From JARRON01 sp037383845 (lineage in GTDB: Bacteria; Pseudomonadota; Gammaproteobacteria; Steroidobacterales; XN24), in assembly GCA_037383845.1 (NCBI GenBank), contig JARRON010000005.1, positions 122,057 to 186,056 of the forward strand: 64,000 nt of DNA. Direction: 5' to 3'. Under the pieces are notes generated by a model. The model made no database searches. It was not told the DNA's origin and saw only the letters and a list, made by a program, of their open reading frames with translations. How positions within the stretch are numbered: the first letter of the stretch is position 1; the number at the start of each line of letters is the position of its first letter. Shown here one piece after another: positions 29,201 to 37,613 of this stretch. A program made the translations under genes and the position numbers.

Positions 29201-29889
29201 CAGGCCCACCAGCAGCGGCCGGGCGTGGCGAATGGAGTTCCAGAACGCTTCCACGGTCTGCCCGGAGAGTGTTCTGCCGGAGGCGTCGGTAATGGTGCCG
29301 GAAACCATCACCGGCAGGCGCGAGCCCGTCTCCTCGAACAGGGACTCGACAGCGTAGAGGGCTGCGCGGGCGTTGAGGGTGTCGAACACCGTCTCCACCA
29401 TCAGCAGGTCGGCGCCGCCCTCGGCCAGGCCCCGCGCCGCCTCCCGGTACGCGGACACGAGCTCGTCGAAGCGCACGTTACGCTTGCCCGGATCCGTGAC
29501 GTCCGGGGAGATCGACGCCGTCCGGTTGGTCGGGCCGAGCACCCCGGCGACGAAACGCGGGCGGCCGTCCGCCGCCGCGGCGTCGGCGCACTCGCGGGCG
29601 ATCCGGGCCGCGCAGCGGTTCATCTCCCCGACGTGGTCCTGCAGGCCGTAGTCCGCCTGCGCGATGGCGGTGGCGCTGAACGTATTGGTCTCGATGAGGT
29701 CGGCGCCCGCGTCCAGATAGGCGCGGTGGACGTCCGCCACGACGTCCGGCCGGCCGCGAAGACCTCCCCGCGAAAGTCCGCCTCCTGCAGGCCCCGCGCC
29801 TGCATGAGGGTGCCGGTGGCGCCGTCCAGCAGCAGGATCCGGCGCGCGAAAAGCGCCTTCAGCTCGTCGGTACAGTCAGGTCGGAACAT
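26246..29889 (-). pseudogene. metH: Cobalamin-dependent methionine synthase, frameshifted near the 5' end
   Basis: The four MetH modules are all recognisable. The homocysteine domain has the GLNCALG and GGCCGT zinc cysteines. Then come the methyltetrahydrofolate domain, the cobalamin domain with the DVHDIGKNIVGVVLQ motif, and the reactivation domain ending near RWLAPVLGYARDAA. The N-terminal 45 codons (MFRPDC..., with LLLDGATGTLMQ and ADFRGE) are in one frame from 29889. From about 29752 the protein continues in another frame at RPDVVADVHRAYLDAGADLIETNTF. Relatives have about 19 residues at the joint where only 11 nt remain, so roughly 46 bp are missing. The downstream frame alone is 26246-29740 (1164 codons, GTG first). 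This is either a true inactivating deletion or an assembly error. Confidence 0.88.
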
Positions 29890-29896
29890 GGAAGAC

Positions 29897-30769
29897 TCAG
29901 GCGTAGGCCGCCGCCGGCGCGGGCGACGTGGCCAGGCAGTGACAGATGGCGTAGACCAGCTCAGCCCGGTTGAGGGTGTAGAAGTGGAAGTCGCTGACCC
30001 CGTGGCGGCGAAGCGCTTCCACCAGGTCGATGGAAACGCTGGCGGCAATCATCCCACGGGTGTCCGGATCCTCGTCCAGGCCGTCGAAGCGCTCCCGGAT
30101 CCAGTCCGGCACCGATGCCCCGCAGGCCTTGGCGAACTTCAGCATCTGCGGAAACCGGGTGATGGGCAGGATGCCCGGCACGATGGGCACGTCGATACCG
30201 GCAGCCACGGCCCGGTCCCGGAAGCGGAGGAACACCGCCGGATCGAAGAAAAACTGGGTAATGGCCCGGGTGGCGCCTGCGTCCACCTTGCGCCGCAGGT
30301 TTTCCAGGTCGGCCTCCGGCGATTCCGCCTCCGGGTGCCCCTCCGGATAGGCCGCCACCGAGATCTCGAAGTCCGCGACGGATTTCAGCCCGGCCACCAG
30401 ATCCGAGGCATAGGCGAAGCCGTCCGGGTGGGGAACGTAGCTGACGCTGCCTTTCGGCGGATCCCCCCGGAGCGCGACAATGTGCCGGATTCCCTCGTCC
30501 CAGTACCGGCGGGCGATGTCCAGCACGTCGTCCCGGGACGCCCCCACGCAGGTCAGGTGAGGCGCGCTCACCAGTCCCGTCTCCCGGTGGATGCGGGTGA
30601 CGATGTCGTGGGTGCGTTCCCGGGTGGACCCGTCGGCACCGTAAGTCACGGAAACGAAGGCCGGATCCAGGGGCGCAAGCTTGCGCACGGTATCCCACAG
30701 CCGGGCCTCCATGGCGGCATCCCGGGGCGGGAAGAACTCGAAGGAAAATCTGATGCCTTGGGCGTTCAC
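29897..30769 (-). CDS. metF: 5,10-methylenetetrahydrofolate reductase
   Basis: A 290-residue FAD TIM-barrel enzyme making 5-methyl-THF for MetH. The FSFEFFPPRD start, SVTYGADGSTRERT, HLTCVG, ALRGDPPKG and the ITQFFFD segment are conserved. It lies 7 bp upstream of metH, with the SahR-like regulator gene 17 bp upstream, so one transcript sahR-like/metF/metH is expected. Confidence 0.96.
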   Translation of the reverse strand: MNAQGIRFSFEFFPPRDAAMEARLWDTVRKLAPLDPAFVSVTYGADGSTRERTHDIVTRIHRETGLVSAPHLTCVGASRDDVLDIARRYWDEGIRHIVALRGDPPKGSVSYVPHPDGFAYASDLVAGLKSVADFEISVAAYPEGHPEAESPEADLENLRRKVDAGATRAITQFFFDPAVFLRFRDRAVAAGIDVPIVPGILPITRFPQMLKFAKACGASVPDWIRERFDGLDEDPDTRGMIAASVSIDLVEALRRHGVSDFHFYTLNRAELVYAICHCLATSPAPAAAYA

Positions 30770-30786
30770 GTTGCTGTCCTTGTACT

Positions 30787-31704
30787 TCAGGCGGCGGCGA
30801 CCTGGCCCTGGGCCGGTCTCCGGGCTACCGAGATGGCCAGGGGCCAGGGCGTGGCCTCCAGTTCGTCCCAGGTCTCCGTCTCGAGGCCGGCGTCGGCAAA
30901 CCAGGCCGCGAGGGCCTGGCGGCTGACCGGGCTGTCTTCGCCGGCAGGAGCCCCGTTGCCGGCCGAGGCGGTAAGAAACTCTACCAGGAGCAGCCGTCCC
31001 CGGGGCCTGAGCACCCGGGCGGCTTCCCGGATCACCTCGCCGGGCAGCTCCGCCTGGAACAGCACCTGGTCGATGGTGACGGTGTCAAAACTCTGGTCTC
31101 CGAAACGCAGCTGGTACATGTTCCCCTGGCGAACCGTCAGGTGGTCCAGTCCGGCGGCGTGCAGGTTACTGCGGGCCAGCATCAGCATCTCCCGGGAAAT
31201 GTCGATGCCCAGCGCCGTGTCCGTTCGCGCGCCCAGCAGGCGCAGCATGCGTCCCGTGCCCGTGCCGATGTCCAGCAGGTCGCCCAGCGGCTCCTCGCCG
31301 ATGAGCGCGAGTACCCGCGCGTCCACGCCGGCGGGCGCCGGGAGCGCTTCGCCGGTGGCCGAGATCTCCGCCAGCTCCAGCCGGCGGGCGAGCACCTGCT
31401 CCAGCCGTTCCCGGTCCAGCGACAGCACCGGATCGTCCGGCGGCACCAGTCGCAGCAGGCCGCGGGCCATCTCCGCGCCCCGCCCGGCCACCGGCACCCG
31501 GTAGAACACCCACGCCTGCTCGCGGAACCGGTCCAGCAACCCGGCGGTGCACAGTATCTTCAGGTGCCGGGAAACGCGCGGCTGGCTGACGCCGACCACC
31601 TCGGTGATCTCGCTCACGGTAAGCTCTCCCGAGGCGCACAGGGCCAGCAGTCGCAGGCGGGTGGGCTCGGCGGCGGCCTTGAGGGCGTCCAGGGTCCGTT
31701 CCAT
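30787..31704 (-). CDS. ArsR-type regulator fused to a SAM-dependent methyltransferase domain (SahR-like)
   Basis: A 305-residue two-domain protein. Residues 1-95 form an ArsR winged helix with recognition helix VSQPRVSRHLKILCTAGLL. Residues 140-300 form a methyltransferase fold with the SAM/SAH loop LLDIGTGTGRMLRLLG. Proteins of this architecture next to metF and metH include SahR, a repressor of the methionine cycle that responds to S-adenosylhomocysteine. Assignment here rests on architecture and context. The ATG at 31704 fits the ArsR start; the longer upstream frame is antisense to the thioesterase gene. An inverted repeat in its own promoter suggests autoregulation. Confidence 0.85.
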   Translation of the reverse strand: MERTLDALKAAAEPTRLRLLALCASGELTVSEITEVVGVSQPRVSRHLKILCTAGLLDRFREQAWVFYRVPVAGRGAEMARGLLRLVPPDDPVLSLDRERLEQVLARRLELAEISATGEALPAPAGVDARVLALIGEEPLGDLLDIGTGTGRMLRLLGARTDTALGIDISREMLMLARSNLHAAGLDHLTVRQGNMYQLRFGDQSFDTVTIDQVLFQAELPGEVIREAARVLRPRGRLLLVEFLTASAGNGAPAGEDSPVSRQALAAWFADAGLETETWDELEATPWPLAISVARRPAQGQVAAA

Positions 31705-31737
31705 GGGCAATACGGCGTCTCGCGGAAACAGTGATTG

Positions 31738-31766
31738 ATATAAACATATCTTTATATGTGCGTAAA
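31738..31766 (-). promoter_or_regulatory. Predicted promoter of the SahR-like/metF/metH operon
   Basis: On the minus strand TTTACG (31761-31766) and TTATAT (31738-31743) are separated by exactly 17 nt. The -10 centre lies about 36 nt before the start codon at 31704. A 16-bp inverted repeat occupies almost the whole spacer, a classic repressor position. Confidence 0.55.
31744..31759. promoter_or_regulatory. Palindromic operator candidate ACATAT-CTTT-ATATGT
   Basis: A perfect 6-bp inverted repeat with a 4-nt centre, strongly AT-rich in an otherwise GC-rich region. It lies between the predicted -35 and -10 of the SahR-like gene and includes the proposed start codon of the divergent thioesterase gene. 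It is the natural candidate binding site for the ArsR-type protein encoded next to it. Confidence 0.65.
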
Positions 31767-32229
31767 TACCTCTGAGCAGGCCGCTCGCTGGACGGCCCGG
31801 CTGGAAACCCTGTGGCGGGACGAGATCCCCCTGGCCCGGGCCATGGAGGCCGCGGTGGAGCGGCTGGATGGGGAAGGCCTCGTGGCCACCGCGCCCCTTT
31901 CGGCCAACCGCAACCACATGGGGACGGCCTTCGGCGGCAGCCTGCAGGCCCTGGCCACCCTGGCGGGCTGGGCGGTGACCCTCGTGGCCGCCGGGGAGGA
32001 CTCCGGCTGCCGGGTCGTTGTCGCCCAGGCCAGTACCCGATTCCTGGCCCCCCTGAAGGGGCCGCTCAGGGCCCGGGCCAGGTGGCCCGCTGCCGAGGAT
32101 GCGGAAAGCTTCCGCCGCCGCCTCGAGGCCCGCGGGCGGGCTCGGCTGACCGTGGAGGTGCGCCTGGGGGACGGGGACCGCCCGGCGGCGGAGTTCACTG
32201 GGGACTTCGTGGCGATGCGCCGGGACTAG
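31756..32229 (+). CDS. YiiD C-terminal domain-like thioesterase
   Basis: A 157-residue hotdog-fold protein. The IPLARAMEAAVERLDGE start, ANRNHMGTAFGGSLQALATLAGW and a strand-rich second half match the putative thioesterase domain at the C-terminus of YiiD. Substrate unknown. The first ATG lies inside the inverted repeat and has no ribosome binding site, so the mRNA may be leaderless or translation may start at a rare codon downstream. Conserved sequence begins only about 18 residues in. It shares a control region with the SahR-like gene and overlaps hslO by 4 bp at the 3' end. Confidence 0.82.
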   Translation: MCVNTSEQAARWTARLETLWRDEIPLARAMEAAVERLDGEGLVATAPLSANRNHMGTAFGGSLQALATLAGWAVTLVAAGEDSGCRVVVAQASTRFLAPLKGPLRARARWPAAEDAESFRRRLEARGRARLTVEVRLGDGDRPAAEFTGDFVAMRRD

Positions 32230-33116
32230 TGCAGGGTTTGCGACACCGGCGGCGGCACGTCGTCCCCGCCCCCGGAGAGAAGGCGCTCCACGTCCACCGG
32301 ATCGAGCTCGTAAGCCATGTTGCAGAACTCGCAGCGCACCTGGATCGTCCCCTCTTCGGCGAGCAGACCTTCCAGCTCGTCGCGGCCGATCAGACGCAGC
32401 GCCGACTCCACCCGACCCCGGTTGCAGCTGCAGCTGAAGGCCACGGCCTCCGACTCGACCAGGCGCAGGTCCTCCTCGTGGAACAGCCGGCGCAGAACAT
32501 CCCGGTCGCCCACGTTCAGGAGTTCGTCTCGGGTGATGGTATCGGCCAGCAGGCCGGTGCGGTTCCAGCCCTCGTCCTCGGCGGCCCGCCCCTCGGCTTC
32601 AGGCAGCCGCTGCAGCAGCATGCCGGCGGCCCGGTCGGCGTCGGCGGCCAGCCAGAGGCGCGTCGGCAGCTGCTCGGAATTGGCGAAGTAGTTCTCCAGG
32701 CAGCCTGAAAGATCATCGGTGTCGGCGGAAACGATGCCCTGGTAGCGCTCGCGGCTCTTGCGGCTCTCGATGGTGATGGCCAGGCGCCCGGCGCCCGTCA
32801 GCTCTGCCAGGGTTCCCCGGGGATCGTCGCTTCTCCACTTCGCCAGGCCGCGCACGCTCAGGTCGCTCCCGCACTGGGCCACCAGCAGGTAGAGGTCTCC
32901 CTCTCCCTGCAGCTGGAGCGTCAGCATCCCTTCGAACTTCAGGGTGGAGGCCAGGAGCACGGAGGCGGCCATGGCTTCCCCCAGCAGGGCGCGCACCGCC
33001 GGCGGGTAGTCGTGCCGCTCCAGCACCGCCTGCCATGCGGCGTCCAGGTGCACCAGCTCGCCCCGCACCGGGAACGCCTCGAAGAAGAAGCGCCTCAGGC
33101 TGTCGCCGCGAGCCAT
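32226..33116 (-). CDS. hslO: Redox-regulated chaperone Hsp33
   Basis: A 296-residue holdase activated by oxidation and unfolding. The C-terminal zinc site is intact: CSC followed about 30 residues later by CEFC. The N-terminal domain (AMAASVLLASTLKFEG, LQLQGEGDLYLLVAQC) is typical. It starts 3 nt after gatB, so it is the last gene of a gatC-gatA-gatB-hslO unit, an unusual partner for a stress chaperone. Confidence 0.96.
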   Translation of the reverse strand: MARGDSLRRFFFEAFPVRGELVHLDAAWQAVLERHDYPPAVRALLGEAMAASVLLASTLKFEGMLTLQLQGEGDLYLLVAQCGSDLSVRGLAKWRSDDPRGTLAELTGAGRLAITIESRKSRERYQGIVSADTDDLSGCLENYFANSEQLPTRLWLAADADRAAGMLLQRLPEAEGRAAEDEGWNRTGLLADTITRDELLNVGDRDVLRRLFHEEDLRLVESEAVAFSCSCNRGRVESALRLIGRDELEGLLAEEGTIQVRCEFCNMAYELDPVDVERLLSGGGDDVPPPVSQTLH

Positions 33117-33119
33117 TGC

Positions 33120-34553
33120 CTAGCTCGCCAGGTGCTTCTTGAGCAGCTCGTTCACCAGGGCCGGGTTGGCCTTGCCGCCGGTGGCCTTCATGACCTGGCC
33201 CACGAAGAACCCGAAGAGCTTGTCCTTGCCGGACCGGTACTGCTCCAGCTGGGAGGGATTGGCCTCCATCACCTGGCGGATCACCGCTTCCACCTCGGCG
33301 GGATCGGTGATCTGCTTCAGGCCCTTTGCCTCGATGATCTCGTCGGCACTGCCCTCGCCCGCCCACATGGCCTCGAAGACCTCCTTGGCGATCTTGCCGG
33401 AGATGGTCTCGTCGGCGATGCGCCGCATCAGGCCCACCATTGCCCCGGCATCCACGGGGCTGTCCTCGATCTCCAGGCCGGCCTTGTTGAGCGCCCCGGC
33501 CAGTTCTCCCATGACCCAGTTGGCCGCCAGTTTCCGGTCCGGCACTTCGCCTGCCACGGCGTCGAAATACGCGGCCTGGCCGTGGGTGGCCGTAAGCACC
33601 GCCGCGTCGTATTCGGAGAGCCCGTAATCCTTCACGAACCGCTCGAGCTTCTGCCAGGGGAGCTCCGGCATGGTCTGGCGGACCTCGTCCACCTGCTCCT
33701 GGCTGATCTCCAGGGGCAGCAGGTCGGGGTCGGGGAAGTAGCGGTAGTCGTTGGCCTCTTCCTTGGTGCGCATGGGCCGGGTCTCGTCCCGGTCCGGGTC
33801 ATACAGCCGGGTTTCCTGCACCACCTTGCCGCCGGATTCCAGGATATCGATCTGCCTCTCCACCTCGTGGTTGATGGCCTTTTCGATAAAGCGGAATGAG
33901 TTCAGGTTCTTGATCTCCGCGCGGGTGCCGAACTCGTGGCGGCCGACCGGCCGCACCGAGATGTTGGCGTCGCAGCGGAAGGAGCCCTCCTGCATGTTGC
34001 CGTCGCAGATATCCAGGTAGCGCACCAGCTGGTGGATGGCCTTCATGTAGGCCACCGCTTCCCTGGCCGAGCGCATGTCCGGCTCCGAGACGATCTCCAG
34101 CAGAGGCGTGCCGGCACGATTGAGGTCAATGCCGGAAAGCCCCTGGAAGTCTTCATGGAGCGACTTGCCCGCGTCCTCCTCCAGGTGGGCGCGCGTGATG
34201 CCGATGGTCTTGCGGGACCCGTCTTCCAGGCGGATCTCGATGCGTCCGTCGTGCACTACCGGCAGCTCGTACTGGCTGATCTGGTAGCCCTTGGGAAGAT
34301 CCGGATAGAAATAGTTCTTGCGGGCGAAGACGCTGCGGCGAGCCACGGCGGAGCCGGTGGCCAGGCCAAACAGGATGGCCATGCGCACGGCCTCGACGTT
34401 CAGCACCGGCAGCACGCCCGGATAGCCCAGGTCGACGAGGCAGGCCTGGGTATTGGGCTCCGCCCCGTAGGCCGTAGACGCGCCGGAAAAGATCTTGCTC
34501 TTCGTCTTCAGCTGGGCGTGCAGCTCCAGCCCGATGACGGTCTCCCATTCCAT
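33120..34553 (-). CDS. gatB: Asp/Glu-tRNA amidotransferase subunit B
   Basis: A 477-residue kinase-transferase subunit that activates mischarged Glu-tRNA(Gln) or Asp-tRNA(Asn). The IGLELHAQLKTKSKIFSGAS start, YFYPDLPKGYQISQYE and NLNSFRFIEKAI are conserved. The C-terminal YqeY tail domain (FGFFVGQVMKATGGKANPALVNELL) is complete. It follows gatA by 13 nt. Its presence implies indirect Asn-tRNA and/or Gln-tRNA synthesis in this organism. Confidence 0.97.
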   Translation of the reverse strand: MEWETVIGLELHAQLKTKSKIFSGASTAYGAEPNTQACLVDLGYPGVLPVLNVEAVRMAILFGLATGSAVARRSVFARKNYFYPDLPKGYQISQYELPVVHDGRIEIRLEDGSRKTIGITRAHLEEDAGKSLHEDFQGLSGIDLNRAGTPLLEIVSEPDMRSAREAVAYMKAIHQLVRYLDICDGNMQEGSFRCDANISVRPVGRHEFGTRAEIKNLNSFRFIEKAINHEVERQIDILESGGKVVQETRLYDPDRDETRPMRTKEEANDYRYFPDPDLLPLEISQEQVDEVRQTMPELPWQKLERFVKDYGLSEYDAAVLTATHGQAAYFDAVAGEVPDRKLAANWVMGELAGALNKAGLEIEDSPVDAGAMVGLMRRIADETISGKIAKEVFEAMWAGEGSADEIIEAKGLKQITDPAEVEAVIRQVMEANPSQLEQYRSGKDKLFGFFVGQVMKATGGKANPALVNELLKKHLAS

Positions 34554-34566
34554 TGCCTGACCTCTC

Positions 34567-36024
34567 CTACTCGAAGCTGCCGCCCGGCCCGCGGGTGTGC
34601 CAGTCCGTTTCCTGCTGGAAACGATGCGCCACGCCGAGGATGCGCCCTTCGTCGAAGGCGCGGCCCACGAGCTGCAGACCCACCGGCAGCCCGTCCACGA
34701 ATCCGCAGGGCACCGAGACGCCCGGCAGCCCGGCGAGGTTCACGCCGATGGTGTAGATGTCGTTGAGATACATGGTGACCGGGTCGTCCACTTTCGCGCC
34801 CAGCTCGAACGCCGGCGTCGGTGTCGTGGGGCCCACCAGCACGTCCACCGCCTCGAAGGCGGCGTGGAAGTCCGCCGCGATGAGCTGTCGAACCCGCTGT
34901 GCCTTCAGGTAGTAGGCGTCGTAGTAGCCGGCGGAGAGGACGTAGGTCCCGGTCATGATGCGGCGTTTCACCTCCGCCCCGAAGCCCTCGCCCCGGCTGC
35001 GCTTGTACATGTCCTCCAGGCTCTGCGGGTCGTCCGCCCGGTAGCCGAAGCGCACGCCGTCGAATCGCGACAGGTTAGAGGAACACTCCGCCGGAGCCAC
35101 CACGTAGTAAGTGGGGACGGACAGGCCGATGTTGGGCAGGCTGACCTTCTTGAGGGTCGCGCCCAGCCCCTCCAGCACGGAAAAGGCCTCCTCGAGCGCG
35201 CGGGCGTTGCCGGCGTCCAGGCCCTCATCCATGAACTCCTCGACAACGCCGATCTTCAGGCCCGACAGGGGCGCATCCAGGGCCTGCGCATAGTCCGGCA
35301 CGGGCGCATCCACGCAGGTCGAGTCCCGGGGATCGTGGCCGGACATGGCCGTCAGCAGCATTGCCGCATCCTCAGCGCTGCGGGTCAGCACGCCAGCCTG
35401 GTCCAGGCTGGAGGCGAAGGCGATCATGCCGTACCGCGAAACCCGGCCGTACGTGGGCTTCAGACCAGTGATGCCGGTCAGCGCCGCCGGCTGGCGGATG
35501 GAGCCGCCTGTGTCGGTGCCCGTGGCGGCGGGGACCAGCCGGGCGGCCACCGCCGCCGCCGATCCGCCGGAGGACCCGCCCGGCACCCGCGCCGTATCCC
35601 AGGGATTGCGGACCGGGCCGTAGAAGCTGGTCTCGTTGGACGAACCCATGGCGAACTCGTCCATGTTGGTCTTGCCAAGGTTCACCACGCCGGCCACCTT
35701 CAGCCGCTCCACCACGGTGGCGTCGTAGGGCGACACGAAATTCTCCAGCATCCGGGAACCGCAGCTGGTGCGCACCCCGGCGGTGCAGAAGATGTCCTTG
35801 TGGGCGATGGGCAGGCCCGCCAGCGGACCCGCATCCCCGGCGGCAAGCTCCCGGTCCGCCCGCGCCGCGGCTGCCAGGGCCGCCTCCTCGGTGACGGTTA
35901 CGAAGGCATTCAGGTCGCCGTCCAGGCGCCCGATCCGGCCCAGCAGGTGCCGGGTCAGCTCTTCGCTCGAGAATTCGCCGGCCCGGAGCGCCCGGGCCGT
36001 CTCGGCCAGCGTCAGTTCGTGCAT
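34567..36024 (-). CDS. gatA: Asp/Glu-tRNA amidotransferase subunit A
   Basis: A 485-residue amidase that releases ammonia from glutamine for GatB. The Ser-cisSer-Lys catalytic set is visible: Lys in GLPIAHKDIFC, then PGGSSGGSA and TDTGGSIRQPA. GRVSRYGMIAFASSLDQ is conserved. It lies 12 nt after gatC and before gatB. Confidence 0.97.
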   Translation of the reverse strand: MHELTLAETARALRAGEFSSEELTRHLLGRIGRLDGDLNAFVTVTEEAALAAAARADRELAAGDAGPLAGLPIAHKDIFCTAGVRTSCGSRMLENFVSPYDATVVERLKVAGVVNLGKTNMDEFAMGSSNETSFYGPVRNPWDTARVPGGSSGGSAAAVAARLVPAATGTDTGGSIRQPAALTGITGLKPTYGRVSRYGMIAFASSLDQAGVLTRSAEDAAMLLTAMSGHDPRDSTCVDAPVPDYAQALDAPLSGLKIGVVEEFMDEGLDAGNARALEEAFSVLEGLGATLKKVSLPNIGLSVPTYYVVAPAECSSNLSRFDGVRFGYRADDPQSLEDMYKRSRGEGFGAEVKRRIMTGTYVLSAGYYDAYYLKAQRVRQLIAADFHAAFEAVDVLVGPTTPTPAFELGAKVDDPVTMYLNDIYTIGVNLAGLPGVSVPCGFVDGLPVGLQLVGRAFDEGRILGVAHRFQQETDWHTRGPGGSFE

Positions 36025-36036
36025 GGGGCGCGGCTC

Positions 36037-36324
36037 CTACTCGATGACCTTCGGCACCAGATACAGGCCGTCCTGGGTGGCCGGCGCGTTCTCCTGGAAA
36101 AGATCGCGCTGATCGCTCTCGATCACCTCGTCGGGGCGCAGGGGCTGGGTCATGTTCAGCGGATGGGCCATGGGCTCCACTCCCTCCGTGTCCGCCTGTT
36201 CCAGCTGGTCGACGAAGTCGATGATCCGGGAAAGGTTATCCACGTAGACCGGCTCTTCGTCCGGGGTAATCTGCAGCCGGGCAAGGTGGGCGATGGACTC
36301 GACGTCCGCCCTTGAGAGTTTCAT
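36037..36324 (-). CDS. gatC: Asp/Glu-tRNA amidotransferase subunit C
   Basis: A 95-residue scaffold subunit that wraps around GatA and GatB. The pattern MKLSRADVESIAHLARLQI and the NAPATQDGLYLVPKVIE end are typical. The start at ATG 36324 has a GAGGAG site; the longer frame to 36372 lacks family similarity. First gene of the gat operon. Confidence 0.95.
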   Translation of the reverse strand: MKLSRADVESIAHLARLQITPDEEPVYVDNLSRIIDFVDQLEQADTEGVEPMAHPLNMTQPLRPDEVIESDQRDLFQENAPATQDGLYLVPKVIE

Positions 36325-36508
36325 CGGAAGCTCCTCTCCTGGCATCTGAACGCCGCCTCGGGGGCGGCCCAAACAAGCTCTCCATGATACCGCCGAGCTT
36401 GCCGGAAGTCGCCCCCGTTGTTAGATTTAGCGGCTTGTCCGCCCGGACCCAGAACTGTTCTTTTGTCTGCTTCAACGGGCGCCCCCAGATTTCCTCTTCG
36501 GTCCGCCA
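36325..36508. promoter_or_regulatory. Divergent control region between gatC and mreB
   Basis: 184 nt between two divergent operons, relatively AT-rich around 36415-36435 and 36460-36475. It must carry promoters for both, but no -35/-10 pair close to consensus stands out. The arrangement of gat opposite mre is conserved in several gammaproteobacteria. Confidence 0.5.
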
Positions 36509-37552
36509 ATGTTCAAAAACCTCCGGGGTTATTTTTCCAACGACCTGTCCATCGACCTGGGCACCGCCAACACCCTGATTTACGCCCGCGGACGCGGCAT
36601 CGTGCTCAACGAGCCGTCCGTGGTTGCGATCAGGGAGGAGACGGCCCGGGGCGGCCGGTCTGTTCAGGCGGTGGGCGCCGAGGCCAAGATGATGCTCGGC
36701 CGCACGCCGGGCAACATTACTGCCATCCGTCCCCTGAAGGACGGGGTCATCGCCGACTTCACCGTGACGGAGAAGATGCTCCAGCACTTCATCAAGAAGG
36801 TGCACGGCAGTCGTTACTTCCGTCCCAGCCCGCGGGTGCTGATCTGCGTTCCCTATGGCTCTACCCAGGTGGAACGCCGCGCGATCCGGGAGTCCGCCGA
36901 GGGCGCCGGCGCCCGCCGGGTCTACCTGGTGGAGGAACCCATGGCCGCTGCCATCGGCGCGGGCATGCCGGTGAACGAGGCCCGGGGCTCCATGGTCCTG
37001 GACATCGGCGGCGGCACCTCCGAGGTGGCCGTGATCTCGCTCAACGGCATCGTCTACGCCGCTTCCGTCCGGATCGGCGGTGACCGGTTCGACGAGGCCA
37101 TCAGCGCCTACGTCCGCCGCAACTACGGCATCCTCATCGGCGAGGCCACGGCCGAGCGCATCAAGCACGAGATCGGGTCCGCCTACCCGGGCCAGGAAGT
37201 GGGCGAGCTGTCGGTCAAGGGCCGCAATCTCTCCGAGGGCGTGCCCCGCAGTTTCACCCTGAACTCCAACGAGATCCTCGAGGCCCTCCAGGAGCCTCTC
37301 CAGGGCATCGTCGGCGCCGTCAAGGCTGCCCTGGAACAGACGCCGCCGGAACTGGGTTCGGACGTGGCCGAACGGGGCATCGTGCTCACCGGCGGCGGCG
37401 CCCTCCTCAAGGACCTGGACAAACTCCTGGCCGAAGAGACCGGCCTGCCGGTGATCGTCGCCGACGAGCCCCTGACCTGCGTGGCCCGGGGCGGCGGACG
37501 GGTGCTGGAACTCATGGACAAGCACGGCCCCGGCCTGTTCGGGCTGGAGTAG
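36509..37552 (+). CDS. mreB: Rod-shape actin homologue MreB
   Basis: A 347-residue bacterial actin forming membrane-bound filaments that guide lateral wall synthesis. It shows the actin phosphate loops DLGTANT and DIGGGTSEVAV, the ATP-binding LTGGGALL and the amphipathic N-terminus MFKNLRGYFS. First gene of the mreB-mreC-mreD-mrdA-rodA series. Confidence 0.98.
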   Translation: MFKNLRGYFSNDLSIDLGTANTLIYARGRGIVLNEPSVVAIREETARGGRSVQAVGAEAKMMLGRTPGNITAIRPLKDGVIADFTVTEKMLQHFIKKVHGSRYFRPSPRVLICVPYGSTQVERRAIRESAEGAGARRVYLVEEPMAAAIGAGMPVNEARGSMVLDIGGGTSEVAVISLNGIVYAASVRIGGDRFDEAISAYVRRNYGILIGEATAERIKHEIGSAYPGQEVGELSVKGRNLSEGVPRSFTLNSNEILEALQEPLQGIVGAVKAALEQTPPELGSDVAERGIVLTGGGALLKDLDKLLAEETGLPVIVADEPLTCVARGGGRVLELMDKHGPGLFGLE

Positions 37553-37613
37553 CCCGCTGGCCATCACCACCGTTGTGGGGACAGAATAGGCGGCATACCC
37601 GTCGGTCGCCGCC

